44,866 nucleotides of DNA from Eubacteriaceae bacterium (GCA_017405085.1 JAFRBB010000060.1:1-44866), one strand, 5' to 3'; counted from the stretch's first letter, positions 17,450 to 26,489 are shown. The notes: a model not told the origin generated them from the sequence alone. Made by a program: numbers and translations.

Positions 17450-17839
17450 TTAATCATCTGCTAGCCGGGTAACATCGACAATCTCAATCCCAAACACATC
17501 GGCAGCATTTTGGATGGTCTGCCTAACGGTGTCAAAATCCCTGTTGAAATTATATACCAAATAGATTTTGGTTCCTTCTACCAGAAGCGCTCTTTTGGTA
17601 ATTTCCTGACCTTCGGCTTCGCCGTTAATCACAGACTCATCAATGGGAAAAATCCCCAAAATGCGGTTTTTGGGATCTGTTACGATGGCAACACCAAAAT
17701 CATTTTTAAAGTTGAGACGCATCATTCCTTTTGCCACATCCAGAGCGTCGTCGACGGTTGCGTTTTTGAGTTCAATCATTTTTTTGAGCGATAAAAGCGC
17801 ATGGCCTTCATCGTTATATTTTATATCATATACATTCAT
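17450..17839 (-). CDS. small protein resembling a degenerate RadC/JAB domain
   Basis: No firm family. The 129-aa product is soluble, with alpha/beta character. Its layout, GVAIVTDPKNRILGIFPIDE, then a helix, then TKIYLVYNFNRD and a final FGIEIVDVTRL, resembles the RadC-like JAB fold (…ILVHNHPSGD…, then GI.LLDH), but the metal-binding His-x-His and the later Asp-His are absent. If related, it is not a metalloprotease. The ATG at 17839 is preferred to the upstream GTG because AAGGTGG lies at good spacing. It overlaps the end of the amidotransferase gene by 14 bases, which points to coupled translation. Confidence 0.55.
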   Translation of the reverse strand: MNVYDIKYNDEGHALLSLKKMIELKNATVDDALDVAKGMMRLNFKNDFGVAIVTDPKNRILGIFPIDESVINGEAEGQEITKRALLVEGTKIYLVYNFNRDFDTVRQTIQNAADVFGIEIVDVTRLADD

Positions 17840-18575
17840 GATGTGTTCCACCTTTTTTCATATTGTTTTGGCAGGCATCGATAAAAGCGTTAAACAGCTT
17901 TCTGCTTTCCGCGTCATCATCAATCATCAGCTCAGGATGCCACTGTACACCGAGCACGGGCTCTCCCGGAATGTAGACCCCTTCGATCAGACCGTCTTCG
18001 GATACTGCGCAGACGCGAAAGACTGATGCCATCTCTTTGATGGCCTGATGGTGAAAGCTGTTGACGCCATATTCCGTTCGGGAAATGATGTCGTAAAGGG
18101 GCGTGCCTTGAAGCACCGTGACATTATGCGCAATCCCGTGGAAACCGTGGTCTCTGGGATGGTCGATATTGGTTTTGTATTCTTTGTTGATGTCGGTGTA
18201 GAGAGTGCCGCCGAAATGCACATTCATAAACTGCATGCCGCGGCAAATGGCGAAGATGGGTTTTTTCGTCTTCATAAACGCATCGACGATATGGCCTTCC
18301 ATGACATCCCTGACGTCATCATAAAACTCGGGATTATCCGCTTTTTCTTCTCCGTAAAGTTCAGGGTTTACATCATGACCGCCGCTTAAGATCATGCCAT
18401 CGCATAATTCGACAAATTCATCCAATGTGTCTTTATTGCCCGTCCTGGGAAGCATGATCGGCACGGCGCCGCAGTCAATAACGGCCCTAAGAAAATGCTC
18501 TCTGACGACGACAAACCCCATTTTTTCAAAATTGATCGGCATGATGCCGATTCTCGGTTTTCGGCTGGTTTGCAT
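17826..18575 (-). CDS. class I glutamine amidotransferase-like hydrolase, gamma-glutamyl-GABA hydrolase (PuuD) family
   Basis: Peptidase C26/PuuD-type enzymes hydrolyse gamma-glutamyl bonds of small amides. The 249-aa product has the start PRIGIMP, ILSGGHDVNPELY near residue 64, the nucleophile Cys111 in FAICRGMQFMNV, the oxyanion-side GGTLYTDI, NSFHHQAI, and the catalytic His/Glu in GVQWHPEL. ATG 18575 is chosen because GGGAG precedes it and the protein then starts like its family; the frame continues upstream into rsmB. It lies 46 bases after rsmB, in the place where rlmN is commonly found. The true substrate is not evident. Confidence 0.85.
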   Translation of the reverse strand: MQTSRKPRIGIMPINFEKMGFVVVREHFLRAVIDCGAVPIMLPRTGNKDTLDEFVELCDGMILSGGHDVNPELYGEEKADNPEFYDDVRDVMEGHIVDAFMKTKKPIFAICRGMQFMNVHFGGTLYTDINKEYKTNIDHPRDHGFHGIAHNVTVLQGTPLYDIISRTEYGVNSFHHQAIKEMASVFRVCAVSEDGLIEGVYIPGEPVLGVQWHPELMIDDDAESRKLFNAFIDACQNNMKKGGTHHECI

Positions 18576-18621
18576 GGGTGGCTCCCTTTCATGTTTAAAT
18601 CGTTCACGCGCGGTGCGATGT

Positions 18622-19920
18622 TTATCCCTTTTGAATCCTGCTGATAAAAAAACAGTCCATATCCTCAATGAGCGGATCGGTATAAGTCATATCGCAAATG
18701 GTTGCGGCTTCACCTGCGGCGTTCAAGGTTTTACGGACGAGGTTTTCGTTTTCTTCGGGATGAACCGTGCAAGTGGCATACACCAAGGTTCCTCCCCGGT
18801 TTAGCAGGGCCAGTCCGTTTTTTAGTAAACGCATTTGGATGTCTATCAGCGCCGAGGCGCGTTCGTCTACCTTCTGATATTTAATCTCGGGTTTACGTCT
18901 GATGACGCCGAAGCCCGAACAAGGCGCATCAATGAGAATCCGGTCGAATTGGCCGAGCTTCAAAACATCCGAGCTGGTGCCGTCGCATTTTTTTGTGTGG
19001 ATGATGGAATGACCAAGTCGCTTCGCCGCGCTGTCAATGAGCGATAAACGGCTGTCATGAATATCGCAAGCGATAATTTCACCTGTGTTTTCCATGCGTT
19101 CAGCGAGATGGGTCGTTTTGCCGCCGGGAGCCGCGCACATATCGAGCACGCGTTCTCCGGGCTTTGCGCCTATTGCCTCACTCACAATCATGGCCCCTTC
19201 GTCCTGAACCGTAAACAAGCCTTGTTTGAAACCCGTCGTCTCTTCGATGCCCCCCTCGGTGGATCCACCACCGGAGACGAAAAGCGCCGCGTCACAGACG
19301 GTTCCCATTTTGACCGAAAACCCGTCGCCCTCAAGCTTTGAAGCCAGGTCTTCCTTGGATGTTTTCAACAGATTGACCCGAAGGGAGAGGGGCGGCGCGG
19401 CATTCACTTTTTCTAAAACTCTTCGACCTTTTTGTTTCCCGTAGGCATGCTCATACAGGCTTTGAACATCTTTCGGGACAGAGTAAGTCAATCGAAAGGC
19501 TTCGTCTTTGTCCGCAAGACGCGCTGGATCAATTATTTCCGGATGACGCAGCACATTTCGAAGCACAGCATTGATAAACCCCTTGGTTCCCGGCGTTAAG
19601 GCTGCGGCCATTCGGCCCGCGCAGTCGAGGACGGCATAATCCGGGACGCGATCAAGAAAAAGGAGTTGATAGATGGAGACGCGAAGGATTTCCCGCGTTC
19701 GGGCATTCACGCGCCGAGGATTTTTGGCAAAGCTGTCGATGATCCAATCGAGGCGCATTTGATTTTGAAGGGTACCATAAACAAGAGTGACAAAAAACGC
19801 CTGATCGGCTCCTTTTAAAAAACGGCGGGAAAGCATCCGCCGTATTTCCAAATTGGAGTAAGCGCCTTTTTGATTGATGTTCAGCAGAGTTTTGACCGCT
19901 GACAGCCTTGCATCCTGCAT
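18622..19920 (-). CDS. rsmB: 16S rRNA (cytosine-967-C5) methyltransferase
   Basis: RsmB methylates C967 of 16S rRNA with S-adenosylmethionine. Residues 1-130 form the NusB-like RNA-binding domain; the methyltransferase part shows DMCAAPGGKTTHLAE (SAM binding), DAPCSGFGVIRRKPEIK and LVYATCTVHPEENE, giving both catalytic cysteines. 432 aa is the normal length. It begins two bases after yugP ends. A nuance: a short Gly/Ser/Glu insert (SGGGSTEGGIEE) lies ahead of the SAM domain. Confidence 0.95.
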   Translation of the reverse strand: MQDARLSAVKTLLNINQKGAYSNLEIRRMLSRRFLKGADQAFFVTLVYGTLQNQMRLDWIIDSFAKNPRRVNARTREILRVSIYQLLFLDRVPDYAVLDCAGRMAAALTPGTKGFINAVLRNVLRHPEIIDPARLADKDEAFRLTYSVPKDVQSLYEHAYGKQKGRRVLEKVNAAPPLSLRVNLLKTSKEDLASKLEGDGFSVKMGTVCDAALFVSGGGSTEGGIEETTGFKQGLFTVQDEGAMIVSEAIGAKPGERVLDMCAAPGGKTTHLAERMENTGEIIACDIHDSRLSLIDSAAKRLGHSIIHTKKCDGTSSDVLKLGQFDRILIDAPCSGFGVIRRKPEIKYQKVDERASALIDIQMRLLKNGLALLNRGGTLVYATCTVHPEENENLVRKTLNAAGEAATICDMTYTDPLIEDMDCFFISRIQKG

Positions 19921-19922
19921 GA

Positions 19923-20621
19923 TTATCGTCTCCGGCCGCGGATGGCCATCATACGGAACAACGATAAAAACGCGGATAAGGTGCTGGCCACATAGGTCAT
20001 GGCAGCGGCCCCGAGCACTTTCTTTGCCCCTTCCCGTTCAGAATCGGTGATGATGCCGCATTCGGTGAGCTGAGTGATGGCCCGGCTGCTGGCGTTGAAT
20101 TCGACGGGAAGCGTGATAATGTAAAAGATCAGCGCTATGGCAAAGCAGACGATGCCGACATCCATGATAATGCCGCCGTATCTGGAGCCGAAGGATGAAA
20201 TGATGATCCCGATCAGAAAGATCGGCCATGACATCCGTGAGGTTAAATTGGTCACGGGAATGATGGCATTGCGAAATTTCAGGGGAAAATAACCCTGTTG
20301 GTGCTGAATCACGTGCCCGATTTCATGGGCTGCAATGGCGACGGACGCCACGCTGGCCGCGTCAAAGACGCCGTCGGATAGGCGAACGGTTTTCGAACGG
20401 GGATCATAATGATCGCTGAGCTCGCCGCTCACATGCTCGATGTCAACATCGCTGATATTGTTGGCTTTCATGATACGCCGGGCAGCATCGGCTCCGGTTA
20501 TGCCGGACTTACAGGGGACACGGCTGTATACGCTGTAATTTTTGTTGATTTTACTTTGGGCATAGAATGAAAAAATAATGCCGGGGATGAGAATCAACCA
20601 TGTCCAGTCAAAATAGATCAT
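19923..20621 (-). CDS. yugP: neutral zinc metallopeptidase, YugP type
   Basis: A 232-aa membrane-bound putative metalloprotease. An N-terminal helix (residues 4-22), the zinc motif HEIGH in VAIAAHEIGHVIQHQ near residue 99, and two to three helices near 120-175 and at the C-terminus match the YugP/DUF232 family. The third ligand is likely the Glu in LPVEFNASSRA. Substrates of this family are not known. AAAGGAA precedes the ATG. Directly upstream of rsmB, as in other clostridia; separated from fmt by a repeat block. Confidence 0.88.
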   Translation of the reverse strand: MIYFDWTWLILIPGIIFSFYAQSKINKNYSVYSRVPCKSGITGADAARRIMKANNISDVDIEHVSGELSDHYDPRSKTVRLSDGVFDAASVASVAIAAHEIGHVIQHQQGYFPLKFRNAIIPVTNLTSRMSWPIFLIGIIISSFGSRYGGIIMDVGIVCFAIALIFYIITLPVEFNASSRAITQLTECGIITDSEREGAKKVLGAAAMTYVASTLSAFLSLFRMMAIRGRRR

Positions 20622-20639
20622 ATCAATGTTCCTTTCTTA

Positions 20640-20932
20640 ATATATTTGGATGCGTTATGCACCTGTCGGTGAGCTTTTTTGTTTTTTGCAGTTCGCAAGA
20701 AAATCCCTCAGTCCGACATAACCGGACAGCTCCCCCTAATTTATAAATGAGCATCCAAATCTTTGATTTGGACCATGCGAACTTATCGAGCGAAGCAAGT
20801 GGAGGGGAGCCTTGATAACGCTCCGCAGCACATGGTCTCCCCTTGATAAGGGGAGGTGGCACCCGCAGGGCGTCGGAGAGGTTCTTCGGCGTAAAGCTTT
20901 TGACCTGCCTTTTTTGTCGCGTTGCGGTCAGG
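20640..20932. repeat. dispersed structured repeat, family 1 copy C
   Basis: This 312-base spacer between yugP and fmt has no gene. It holds two facing units: a right-hand unit with TCTCCCCTTGATAAGGGGAGG followed by a GCAGGGCGTC-type variable stem and GGAGAGGTTCTTC, and a left-hand unit with TTCGCAAGAAAATCCCTCAG, a CCGACATAACCGG variable stem and an AGCTCCCC arm whose partner is interrupted by about 60 extra bases. CATAGC/CATGGT junction sequence and CTTGATAACGCTCCGCAGCA link the two. Confidence 0.75.
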
Positions 20933-20933
20933 T

Positions 20934-21863
20934 TTATTCAAGCGGTAACGTATTGCCCAGGAAAAAGGCTTTGGATGCCATCCGTTTTTTTCCGGGAGCC
21001 TGAATCTCCTCGATGATCAAATCTTCGTCGCTGGCGGCGATGATGAGGCCGCGTCCGCTGTCCGCCGCCATAACGGTGCCCGGTGCTTTTGTGGCTTTGA
21101 TGCCGGTTCTAACGGGTTTAAAGCATTTGATGCGTTTTCCGCCAATGTCGGTGGTTGCCGCGGGGTACGGATCGGTGCCGTTGATGAGCCGGATGATTTT
21201 GTCAGCGGGCTGTTGCCAGTCGATGCGTCCGGTGGTTTTGTCAATTTTATCGGCATAGGTGGCCAGGGCGTTGTCTTGCGCTTCCGGCGTGATGTGCCCG
21301 CCGATGAAATCGTCCAAAACAGATACAATGTACTCGGCGCCGAGTTCCGCGAGGCGATCGTGAATGATGCCGACCGTATCGGCATCGGTGATGGGACAGA
21401 CGGCTTTTTTGAGCATATCCCCGGTATCCATGCCGGCGTCCATTTTCATGAAAGTCACACCGGTTTCGGTCTCACCGGCGATGATGGCTCTGTGAATCGG
21501 CGCGGCGCCTCTGTATTTGGGAAGCAATGACCCGTGAATGTTGACGCAGCCGAAGGCGGGAATATCGAGCACATCCTGGGAAAGAATTTGACCGTAGGAC
21601 GCCACCACAAACACATCGGCATTTAGATCGGATAAGCGGGCGATGGCATCATCGGTTTTGATATTATCGGGCTGATAGACCGGAAGGTCCAGACTCAGCG
21701 CCGCCTTTTTTACCGGTGAGGCAGAGAGCCTATGACCTCTGCCGGCGGGTTTGTCCGGTTGACAGACCACGCAGACCACATCAAAATGGCTGTCGGCCAG
21801 GGCTTGAAGGGCCGGCACGGCAAATTCCGATGTGCCCATCATGATCACCCGATTATGACTCAT
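20934..21863 (-). CDS. fmt: methionyl-tRNA formyltransferase
   Basis: Fmt formylates initiator Met-tRNA using 10-formyltetrahydrofolate. The 309-aa product shows MMGTSEFAVPALQAL at the start, PDKPAGRGH, and the catalytic Asn-His-Asp core in CVNIHGSLLPKYRGAAPIHR followed by MDTGDML; the C-terminal tRNA-binding domain is present. Its start overlaps the last 11 bases of def, the common def-fmt arrangement whose products act at the two ends of the formyl-Met cycle. Confidence 0.95.
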   Translation of the reverse strand: MSHNRVIMMGTSEFAVPALQALADSHFDVVCVVCQPDKPAGRGHRLSASPVKKAALSLDLPVYQPDNIKTDDAIARLSDLNADVFVVASYGQILSQDVLDIPAFGCVNIHGSLLPKYRGAAPIHRAIIAGETETGVTFMKMDAGMDTGDMLKKAVCPITDADTVGIIHDRLAELGAEYIVSVLDDFIGGHITPEAQDNALATYADKIDKTTGRIDWQQPADKIIRLINGTDPYPAATTDIGGKRIKCFKPVRTGIKATKAPGTVMAADSGRGLIIAASDEDLIIEEIQAPGKKRMASKAFFLGNTLPLE

Positions 21864-22317
21864 AATTCACCTCAGTGGGTTCGCACAGTTTGTCAACAAA
21901 GACAATGCCGTTGAGATGATCGACTTCGTGACAGACACAGCGGGCCATGAGATTTTCACCGTCGATGGTGTGAACGGCGCCATCTAAATCGGTATATTTG
22001 ACTTTGATTTTTTGGGGGCGTTTGACATAGCCCGTGACGTCCGGAAAGCTCAGGCAGCCTTCACTGTCGATGACCTCCCCTTCCTGTTCCAAAATTTCGG
22101 GATTGATCATCACATAAGGGCCTTCTCCGACATCGACGGTGATGATGCGGCGAAGCACCCCCACCTGCGGCGCGGCGAGGCCGACGCCTTCCGCGTGATA
22201 CATGGTTTCAAGCATATCCTCCGCAAGGGTTTTGATGCGATCTGTGATATCGGTGATCGGCCTGGATTGTTTTCTTAAAATTGGATCTTCGTCCAATCTG
22301 AGGTTTCTGATTGCCAT
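21853..22317 (-). CDS. def: peptide deformylase
   Basis: Def removes the formyl group from nascent proteins. All three motifs are present in the 154-aa product: GVGLAAPQVG, EGCLSFP (metal Cys) and HEVDHLNG (two metal His and the catalytic Glu). ATG 22317, preceded by AAAGGAA, gives the standard MAIRNLRLDEDPIL start; the frame also runs upstream into the end of priA without homology. Confidence 0.95.
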   Translation of the reverse strand: MAIRNLRLDEDPILRKQSRPITDITDRIKTLAEDMLETMYHAEGVGLAAPQVGVLRRIITVDVGEGPYVMINPEILEQEGEVIDSEGCLSFPDVTGYVKRPQKIKVKYTDLDGAVHTIDGENLMARCVCHEVDHLNGIVFVDKLCEPTEVNYES

Positions 22318-22340
22318 ATTATTTCCTTTCTTCCCGCCGG

Positions 22341-24503
22341 TCAGACGCTCCACGGCGGATTGACAAAAATCGTGGTTTTCGCGTAGAGCCTGCTCAAGGC
22401 GCTGCTTGAGAGGGTCTGACGGATGTGGTCTGCCGTCCGGTCGGGATGATTTGTTTTAATGAGAATATGATATTCGACATCGCCGGTGCCCGCGCGTCTT
22501 CGGTGAAAGACAGGTTTAAAGACTTTTTCTTCCCCGGATGACCTGAGGGCTTCATAGACCGTCACGCTGTCTTTTTTCACCTGAAAATCGTTCTTGCCAA
22601 AGCAAACGACGTAGTAAAGCGTGCCGAAGGGCGGATAGCCCAAAGCGCGTCTGTAATCAAGCTCTTCGCTGTAGAAATCACGGGTGCTGCCTGCACTCAA
22701 GGCCATGTTGACGGCGTGTTCGGGGATGTAGGTTTGAATGATTTTTTTGCCGGCGCTGAGGTTGAAAAAGCGTTTGATGGTTTGAAGGGTGACGATGTCC
22801 GATTGCTTGCCGGCGTTGAGATCGATGTCGATGAGGATTGATGCCGCCAGTCCCACATCGGAAAGTTCATAACCGATGAGGGCCCGGGTGCCTAAGATGA
22901 CCGTCGGATGCTCAAAGTCGTAGGCCGAGAGCTTTTTTCGCTTGGCGAGACTTCGCTCACCCTCTATCCGAAGGACGTGGGCATAGCGGGTTTTCAGCTG
23001 TTCTTCGATTTTCTCAATACCGAGTCCTTGGGCTTTCACGCGGGGACTGCCGCAATCGGGGCAGATCTCGGGCGCGTGTTGTTTTTGACCGCAGGACGGA
23101 CAGTATACCGCACCGTCCGAAGAGACTTTGAGAACGGTGCCGCACAAGGGACATTTGACCGCCCGGCCGCAGTCCCGACAAAACAAATAGGTGTCGTAGC
23201 CCCGGCGATTAAAAATGAGCAGCACATGTTTGCCGGATCCGAGGGCGTCCTTCATGGCTTTAGTCAGATCCCGGGAAAAGACGGATAAATTGCCGGCCCG
23301 CAGTTCCCTTTTCATATCGACGAGCTTTGGTTTTTCGCCTGAAGATTTGAGGGTTAAGGGCACCACATCATATTGCCCGGTGTGGCAGGCGTGATAGGCT
23401 TCGGCGGAGGGGGCCGCTTCGTAAATCGTGGTTTTCGCGCCGGTCAGCGTTGCCAGATCCCGGACGACTTCCATAGCGCGAAAATGGGGTGATGCCTCGG
23501 AAAAAAAACTTTCGTCGCCGGGCTCGACGATCATGATGTCATCCAACCGGTCAAAAGGCAGAAACAACGCGGACATATTGCCCAAAACAACGCGGATGCG
23601 GCCGTTTTTGACCCCGGCGTAAACGCGATATTTTTCCCGTTGTGAAAGGCTCGCGCTGTAGATGGCGCCGGTCCGTCCGAAGCAATCATTAAAAGCCTTG
23701 CAAAGGCGCCGCCGCGTCTCGATTTGCGGGACGACAATCAAGGACTTCCCCGAAGCATTGATGGTATCGCGGGCGATGCGGCACATCAATTGAAAGGCTG
23801 CGGCCGCGTCATCACCGGTAAGATAGACGAGGCGATTTCCGGAATCCGCCTTTTTTTTGGTGGCGGCTAGGTAAGCGTCATCCTCCGCCGGCTCATCCGC
23901 GGGGAGAGGCGGCAGCGCCGTCGGATAAAAAGGGTCTCCGATATCGAGGTTGTAGCGCTCGACCCATCCTTTGGCCTCAAGGGATTTGAGGGAGGATGAG
24001 ACACTACCGAACGAACGATTGATTTCAGCGGAAGAGGCGTCGCCCTGTTTTAAAAATTCGATCAGACGTCCCATGACTTTGCCTTTGGTTTGCGCGTTTT
24101 CTCCCGTCCGAGTCAGGTGAAAAAAGGTGTCGCTGCTGCGATAGGCGCGGATCGTTGGCAAATTGGCGTCAGTTTTGTTTTTGACAAGCTTTACCGGTGC
24201 CGTAAAATGACTCAAACCATCATAAAAGCGGCAGCAATATCGGCGGGCCATCTTAAGGCAGAGTTTAATTTGATAGGGGCGAAGTACCGGCGCGTCGTCG
24301 ATGACCGCCAAAATGGGTTTGATTTCGCCCTGATAATCCGTTGAATCTCTCACCGCCACAACCATGCCATCGGTTTCCGTTTTGCTCTTCCCAAAGGTCA
24401 AAAGAACGCGCATCCCCGGGAGGACTGTGTCGGGGCAAAGGTAATCGTAGGGTTTATCAATTTGCTTTAAAGGCTGGTTGACAAAAACCTTGGCGATTTT
24501 CAA
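22341..24503 (-). CDS. priA: PriA-like primosomal protein N' lacking helicase motifs
   Basis: PriA restarts stalled replication forks. The 720-aa protein keeps the N-terminal 3'-DNA-binding domain (residues 1-105, VNQPLKQIDKPYDY), a winged helix region, the paired zinc module with eight cysteines (442, 445, 451, 454, 468, 471, 481, 484) and the C-terminal RALGYPPF domain. Catalytic motifs are gone: Walker A, normally GVTGSGKT, reads LTGDDAAAAF (228-237); DEEH reads EPGD (327-330); the arginine motif QVAGRAGR reads NLSAGKK (581-587). The frame is intact, so this is loss of function in motifs, not a frameshift. Actinobacterial PriA proteins also lack helicase motifs. The start overlaps the rpoZ stop by four bases. 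Confidence 0.88.
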   Translation of the reverse strand: MKIAKVFVNQPLKQIDKPYDYLCPDTVLPGMRVLLTFGKSKTETDGMVVAVRDSTDYQGEIKPILAVIDDAPVLRPYQIKLCLKMARRYCCRFYDGLSHFTAPVKLVKNKTDANLPTIRAYRSSDTFFHLTRTGENAQTKGKVMGRLIEFLKQGDASSAEINRSFGSVSSSLKSLEAKGWVERYNLDIGDPFYPTALPPLPADEPAEDDAYLAATKKKADSGNRLVYLTGDDAAAAFQLMCRIARDTINASGKSLIVVPQIETRRRLCKAFNDCFGRTGAIYSASLSQREKYRVYAGVKNGRIRVVLGNMSALFLPFDRLDDIMIVEPGDESFFSEASPHFRAMEVVRDLATLTGAKTTIYEAAPSAEAYHACHTGQYDVVPLTLKSSGEKPKLVDMKRELRAGNLSVFSRDLTKAMKDALGSGKHVLLIFNRRGYDTYLFCRDCGRAVKCPLCGTVLKVSSDGAVYCPSCGQKQHAPEICPDCGSPRVKAQGLGIEKIEEQLKTRYAHVLRIEGERSLAKRKKLSAYDFEHPTVILGTRALIGYELSDVGLAASILIDIDLNAGKQSDIVTLQTIKRFFNLSAGKKIIQTYIPEHAVNMALSAGSTRDFYSEELDYRRALGYPPFGTLYYVVCFGKNDFQVKKDSVTVYEALRSSGEEKVFKPVFHRRRAGTGDVEYHILIKTNHPDRTADHIRQTLSSSALSRLYAKTTIFVNPPWSV

Positions 24504-24835
24504 AGCAGTTCTTCATCCTCCGCCATTTCAGCAATGGTCGGCGCCGAGGCGGTTTCGGCGGCGTCAAATAAAGCGTCGTCATTTTGAGCGTCCTCGGGCG
24601 CGTCGTCAATGTGACTGACAATGCGCACCTTGTCCTCGTAAATTTCACGGGTGGCGATGGACACCGGATTGTCGATATCCATTTTGACCAAGGGCTGAGC
24701 GTCGTCGATGAGCTCTCTTGCCCGTTTTGCCGTCGCGATGACCAGCTCGTATTTGTTGGAGGCTTTGTCAATCATGTCGTTGATGGCGGGATAACGTAGG
24801 CCTTTGGCCTCTTCGCCGTAGTAGGTTTTGTTCAT
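24500..24835 (-). CDS. rpoZ: RNA polymerase omega subunit
   Basis: Omega helps assemble RNA polymerase around beta-prime. The 111-aa product has the family core YPAINDMIDKASNKYELVIATAKRAREL, then KMDIDNPVSIATREIYE; the last 40 residues are acidic and low in complexity, longer than the minimal family. AAAGGAAA precedes the ATG. It sits between gmk (15 bases) and priA (four-base overlap), as usual in Firmicutes. Confidence 0.92.
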   Translation of the reverse strand: MNKTYYGEEAKGLRYPAINDMIDKASNKYELVIATAKRARELIDDAQPLVKMDIDNPVSIATREIYEDKVRIVSHIDDAPEDAQNDDALFDAAETASAPTIAEMAEDEELL

Positions 24836-24850
24836 GGCTGTTTTCCTTTC

Positions 24851-25492
24851 TTAATTCGACGTTGAATTTGAATCTAACATGGACCGGACGACCGCGTCCA
24901 TGGTTTTGGCTTGAAATTTTTGCGCCCGGATAATCGTCATCACATCAGAGACGGCTTGGTCCAAATCATCGTTGATGACGATGTAACCGTAGTGATGCGC
25001 TTCTTTGATTTCTCCTATGGCGTTGTTCATCCGGAGGGCCTTGTCCTCTTCCGTTTCCGTGCCGCGGCCCGAAAGGCGCGCGTTTAGAGCATCAAGGGAG
25101 GGCGGGGCAATGAAAATGGTCAGTGCGTCGGGAAAGGCCCGTCGAACCTGAGCCGCACCGTCCACATCAATTTCCAGAATGACGTCTTTTCCCGATTGCA
25201 ATGTATCATTCACATGGGCTTTCGGGGTGCCGTAATAATGGCCGTGCACCGAGGCGTATTCTAAAAACGCGTCTTCCTCGATTTTGGCTTTGAAGGCTTC
25301 TTCGGTTAGGAAAAAATAGGTGACGCCATCGATGTCATCGGACCTGGGGGCGCGGGTTGTCGCGGATATGGACATGACCACATCGGGATTGCCTTCGCAC
25401 AAGGCTTTGCAAATGGTGCCCTTCCCCACGCCGGAGGGTCCGGATATGACGATGAGCGTGCCGGGAGCAGGTGTATGGATTTGACTGGTCAT
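24851..25492 (-). CDS. gmk: guanylate kinase
   Basis: Gmk phosphorylates GMP to GDP. The 213-aa protein has the P-loop SGPSGVGKGT near residue 18, SISATTRAPRSDDIDGVTYFF (GMP binding), the EYASVHGHYYGTP segment and EIDVDGAAQVRR. The C-terminal 25 residues exceed the core fold. It lies nine bases after yicC and before rpoZ. Confidence 0.95.
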   Translation of the reverse strand: MTSQIHTPAPGTLIVISGPSGVGKGTICKALCEGNPDVVMSISATTRAPRSDDIDGVTYFFLTEEAFKAKIEEDAFLEYASVHGHYYGTPKAHVNDTLQSGKDVILEIDVDGAAQVRRAFPDALTIFIAPPSLDALNARLSGRGTETEEDKALRMNNAIGEIKEAHHYGYIVINDDLDQAVSDVMTIIRAQKFQAKTMDAVVRSMLDSNSTSN

Positions 25493-25501
25493 GGGCTCAC
25501 C

Positions 25502-26380
25502 TCATTCGATGTTTTGAATCTGTTCGCGGATTTTTTCGATTTCGGCTTTGACGTCCACCGCGAGGTTCGCGATGTCGGCATCATTACATTTGGAGCCGAT
25601 CGTATTGATTTCCCGATTCATTTCCTGAACCAGAAAGTCCATTTTGCGCCCGATGGGCCCATCGGCGGACAGCATGGTTTTTAGACGGTCGGTGTGGCTT
25701 TTCAGACGGGTCAGTTCTTCGGAAATATCGAGTTTGTCCGCCATGACAGCCACTTCGTTTAGGATCATGCCGTCGTCAACCCCGGCGTCTTTGACGTAAT
25801 CCGCCACAGTTTGCCGGAGGGCTTCCCGTTTTTCTAAAAACACTGCGGGCGCCCGCTTCGCAATGCGCCCGGTAAGGTCCGCGACCGTCTCGCACCGCGC
25901 GAAGATATCCGCTTGCATAGCCGTGCCGTCGGCAAAGCGGCTTTCGTCAAGGTTTTTCAGAGCTTCTTCTAAAACGGGTTTGACCTTCGCCCACAGCGCG
26001 TCTTCGTTTGCCGGCATTTCCTCGGTGTCGATGACGTCGGGAAAGCGGGTGAAAATGTCGATGGGGATATCATCGGAAATGAGCGTATCCATGCGTTTTA
26101 AGGTACCGAGAACCTTAAGATATTCCCTTGCCAGGGCCTCGTTGAGGACGACGCCTTTGTGCTCTCCGGCCAAGTCTTTGTACTTGATGAACAGTTCAAT
26201 ATGGCCTCTGGCCACGGTGGCTCCGATGGTTTTTCGGATGCGCCCTTCCAGGACATTGAGAATTTTGGGCATTTTGATGTAATAGTCGGCATAGCGGTGA
26301 TTGACGGTTTTGATTTCCACGTCAACGCTGACTTTGTCGTCACGGTAGGCGCTTTTGCCGAAGCCCGTCATACTTTTCAT
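25502..26380 (-). CDS. yicC: YicC/YloC-family endoribonuclease
   Basis: YicC-type proteins are RNA-cleaving enzymes involved in small RNA turnover. The 292-aa product starts with MKSMTGFGKS and contains VNHRYADYYIKMP, the ISEELTRLKSH region and the C-terminal GRKMDFLVQEMNREINTIGSK with KAEIEKIREQIQNIE, all diagnostic. GGGAG precedes the ATG. It opens the long minus-strand run; the small remA gene often found between yicC and gmk is missing. Confidence 0.92.
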   Translation of the reverse strand: MKSMTGFGKSAYRDDKVSVDVEIKTVNHRYADYYIKMPKILNVLEGRIRKTIGATVARGHIELFIKYKDLAGEHKGVVLNEALAREYLKVLGTLKRMDTLISDDIPIDIFTRFPDVIDTEEMPANEDALWAKVKPVLEEALKNLDESRFADGTAMQADIFARCETVADLTGRIAKRAPAVFLEKREALRQTVADYVKDAGVDDGMILNEVAVMADKLDISEELTRLKSHTDRLKTMLSADGPIGRKMDFLVQEMNREINTIGSKCNDADIANLAVDVKAEIEKIREQIQNIE

Positions 26381-26404
26381 AATAACTCCCTTAATTTATG
26401 ATGA

Positions 26405-26458
26405 ATAATTAATAATGAATAATTCTGGATGAAACTCGGCTTTGCCGAGTTTCTATCT
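26405..26458 (+). repeat. family 2 hairpin repeat
   Basis: The head AATAATGAATAATTCTGG followed by the perfect stem GAAACTCGGC / GCCGAGTTTC reads in the plus direction here, just upstream of yicC. The same unit appears near 3040, 5480 and 28655 on the other strand. Confidence 0.65.
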
Positions 26459-26489
26459 GGATTTTGAGTCGGGCTTTGGGGGTCTTTTG

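Noticed and set aside
20623..20862. 79-residue minus-strand open frame upstream of yugP
   Set aside because: It consists of repeat copy C sequence.
22341..24503. PriA as a pseudogene
   Set aside because: The frame is open over 720 codons, zinc cysteines and terminal domains are intact, and the gene sits in a tight operon. Motif loss alone does not make it a pseudogene.
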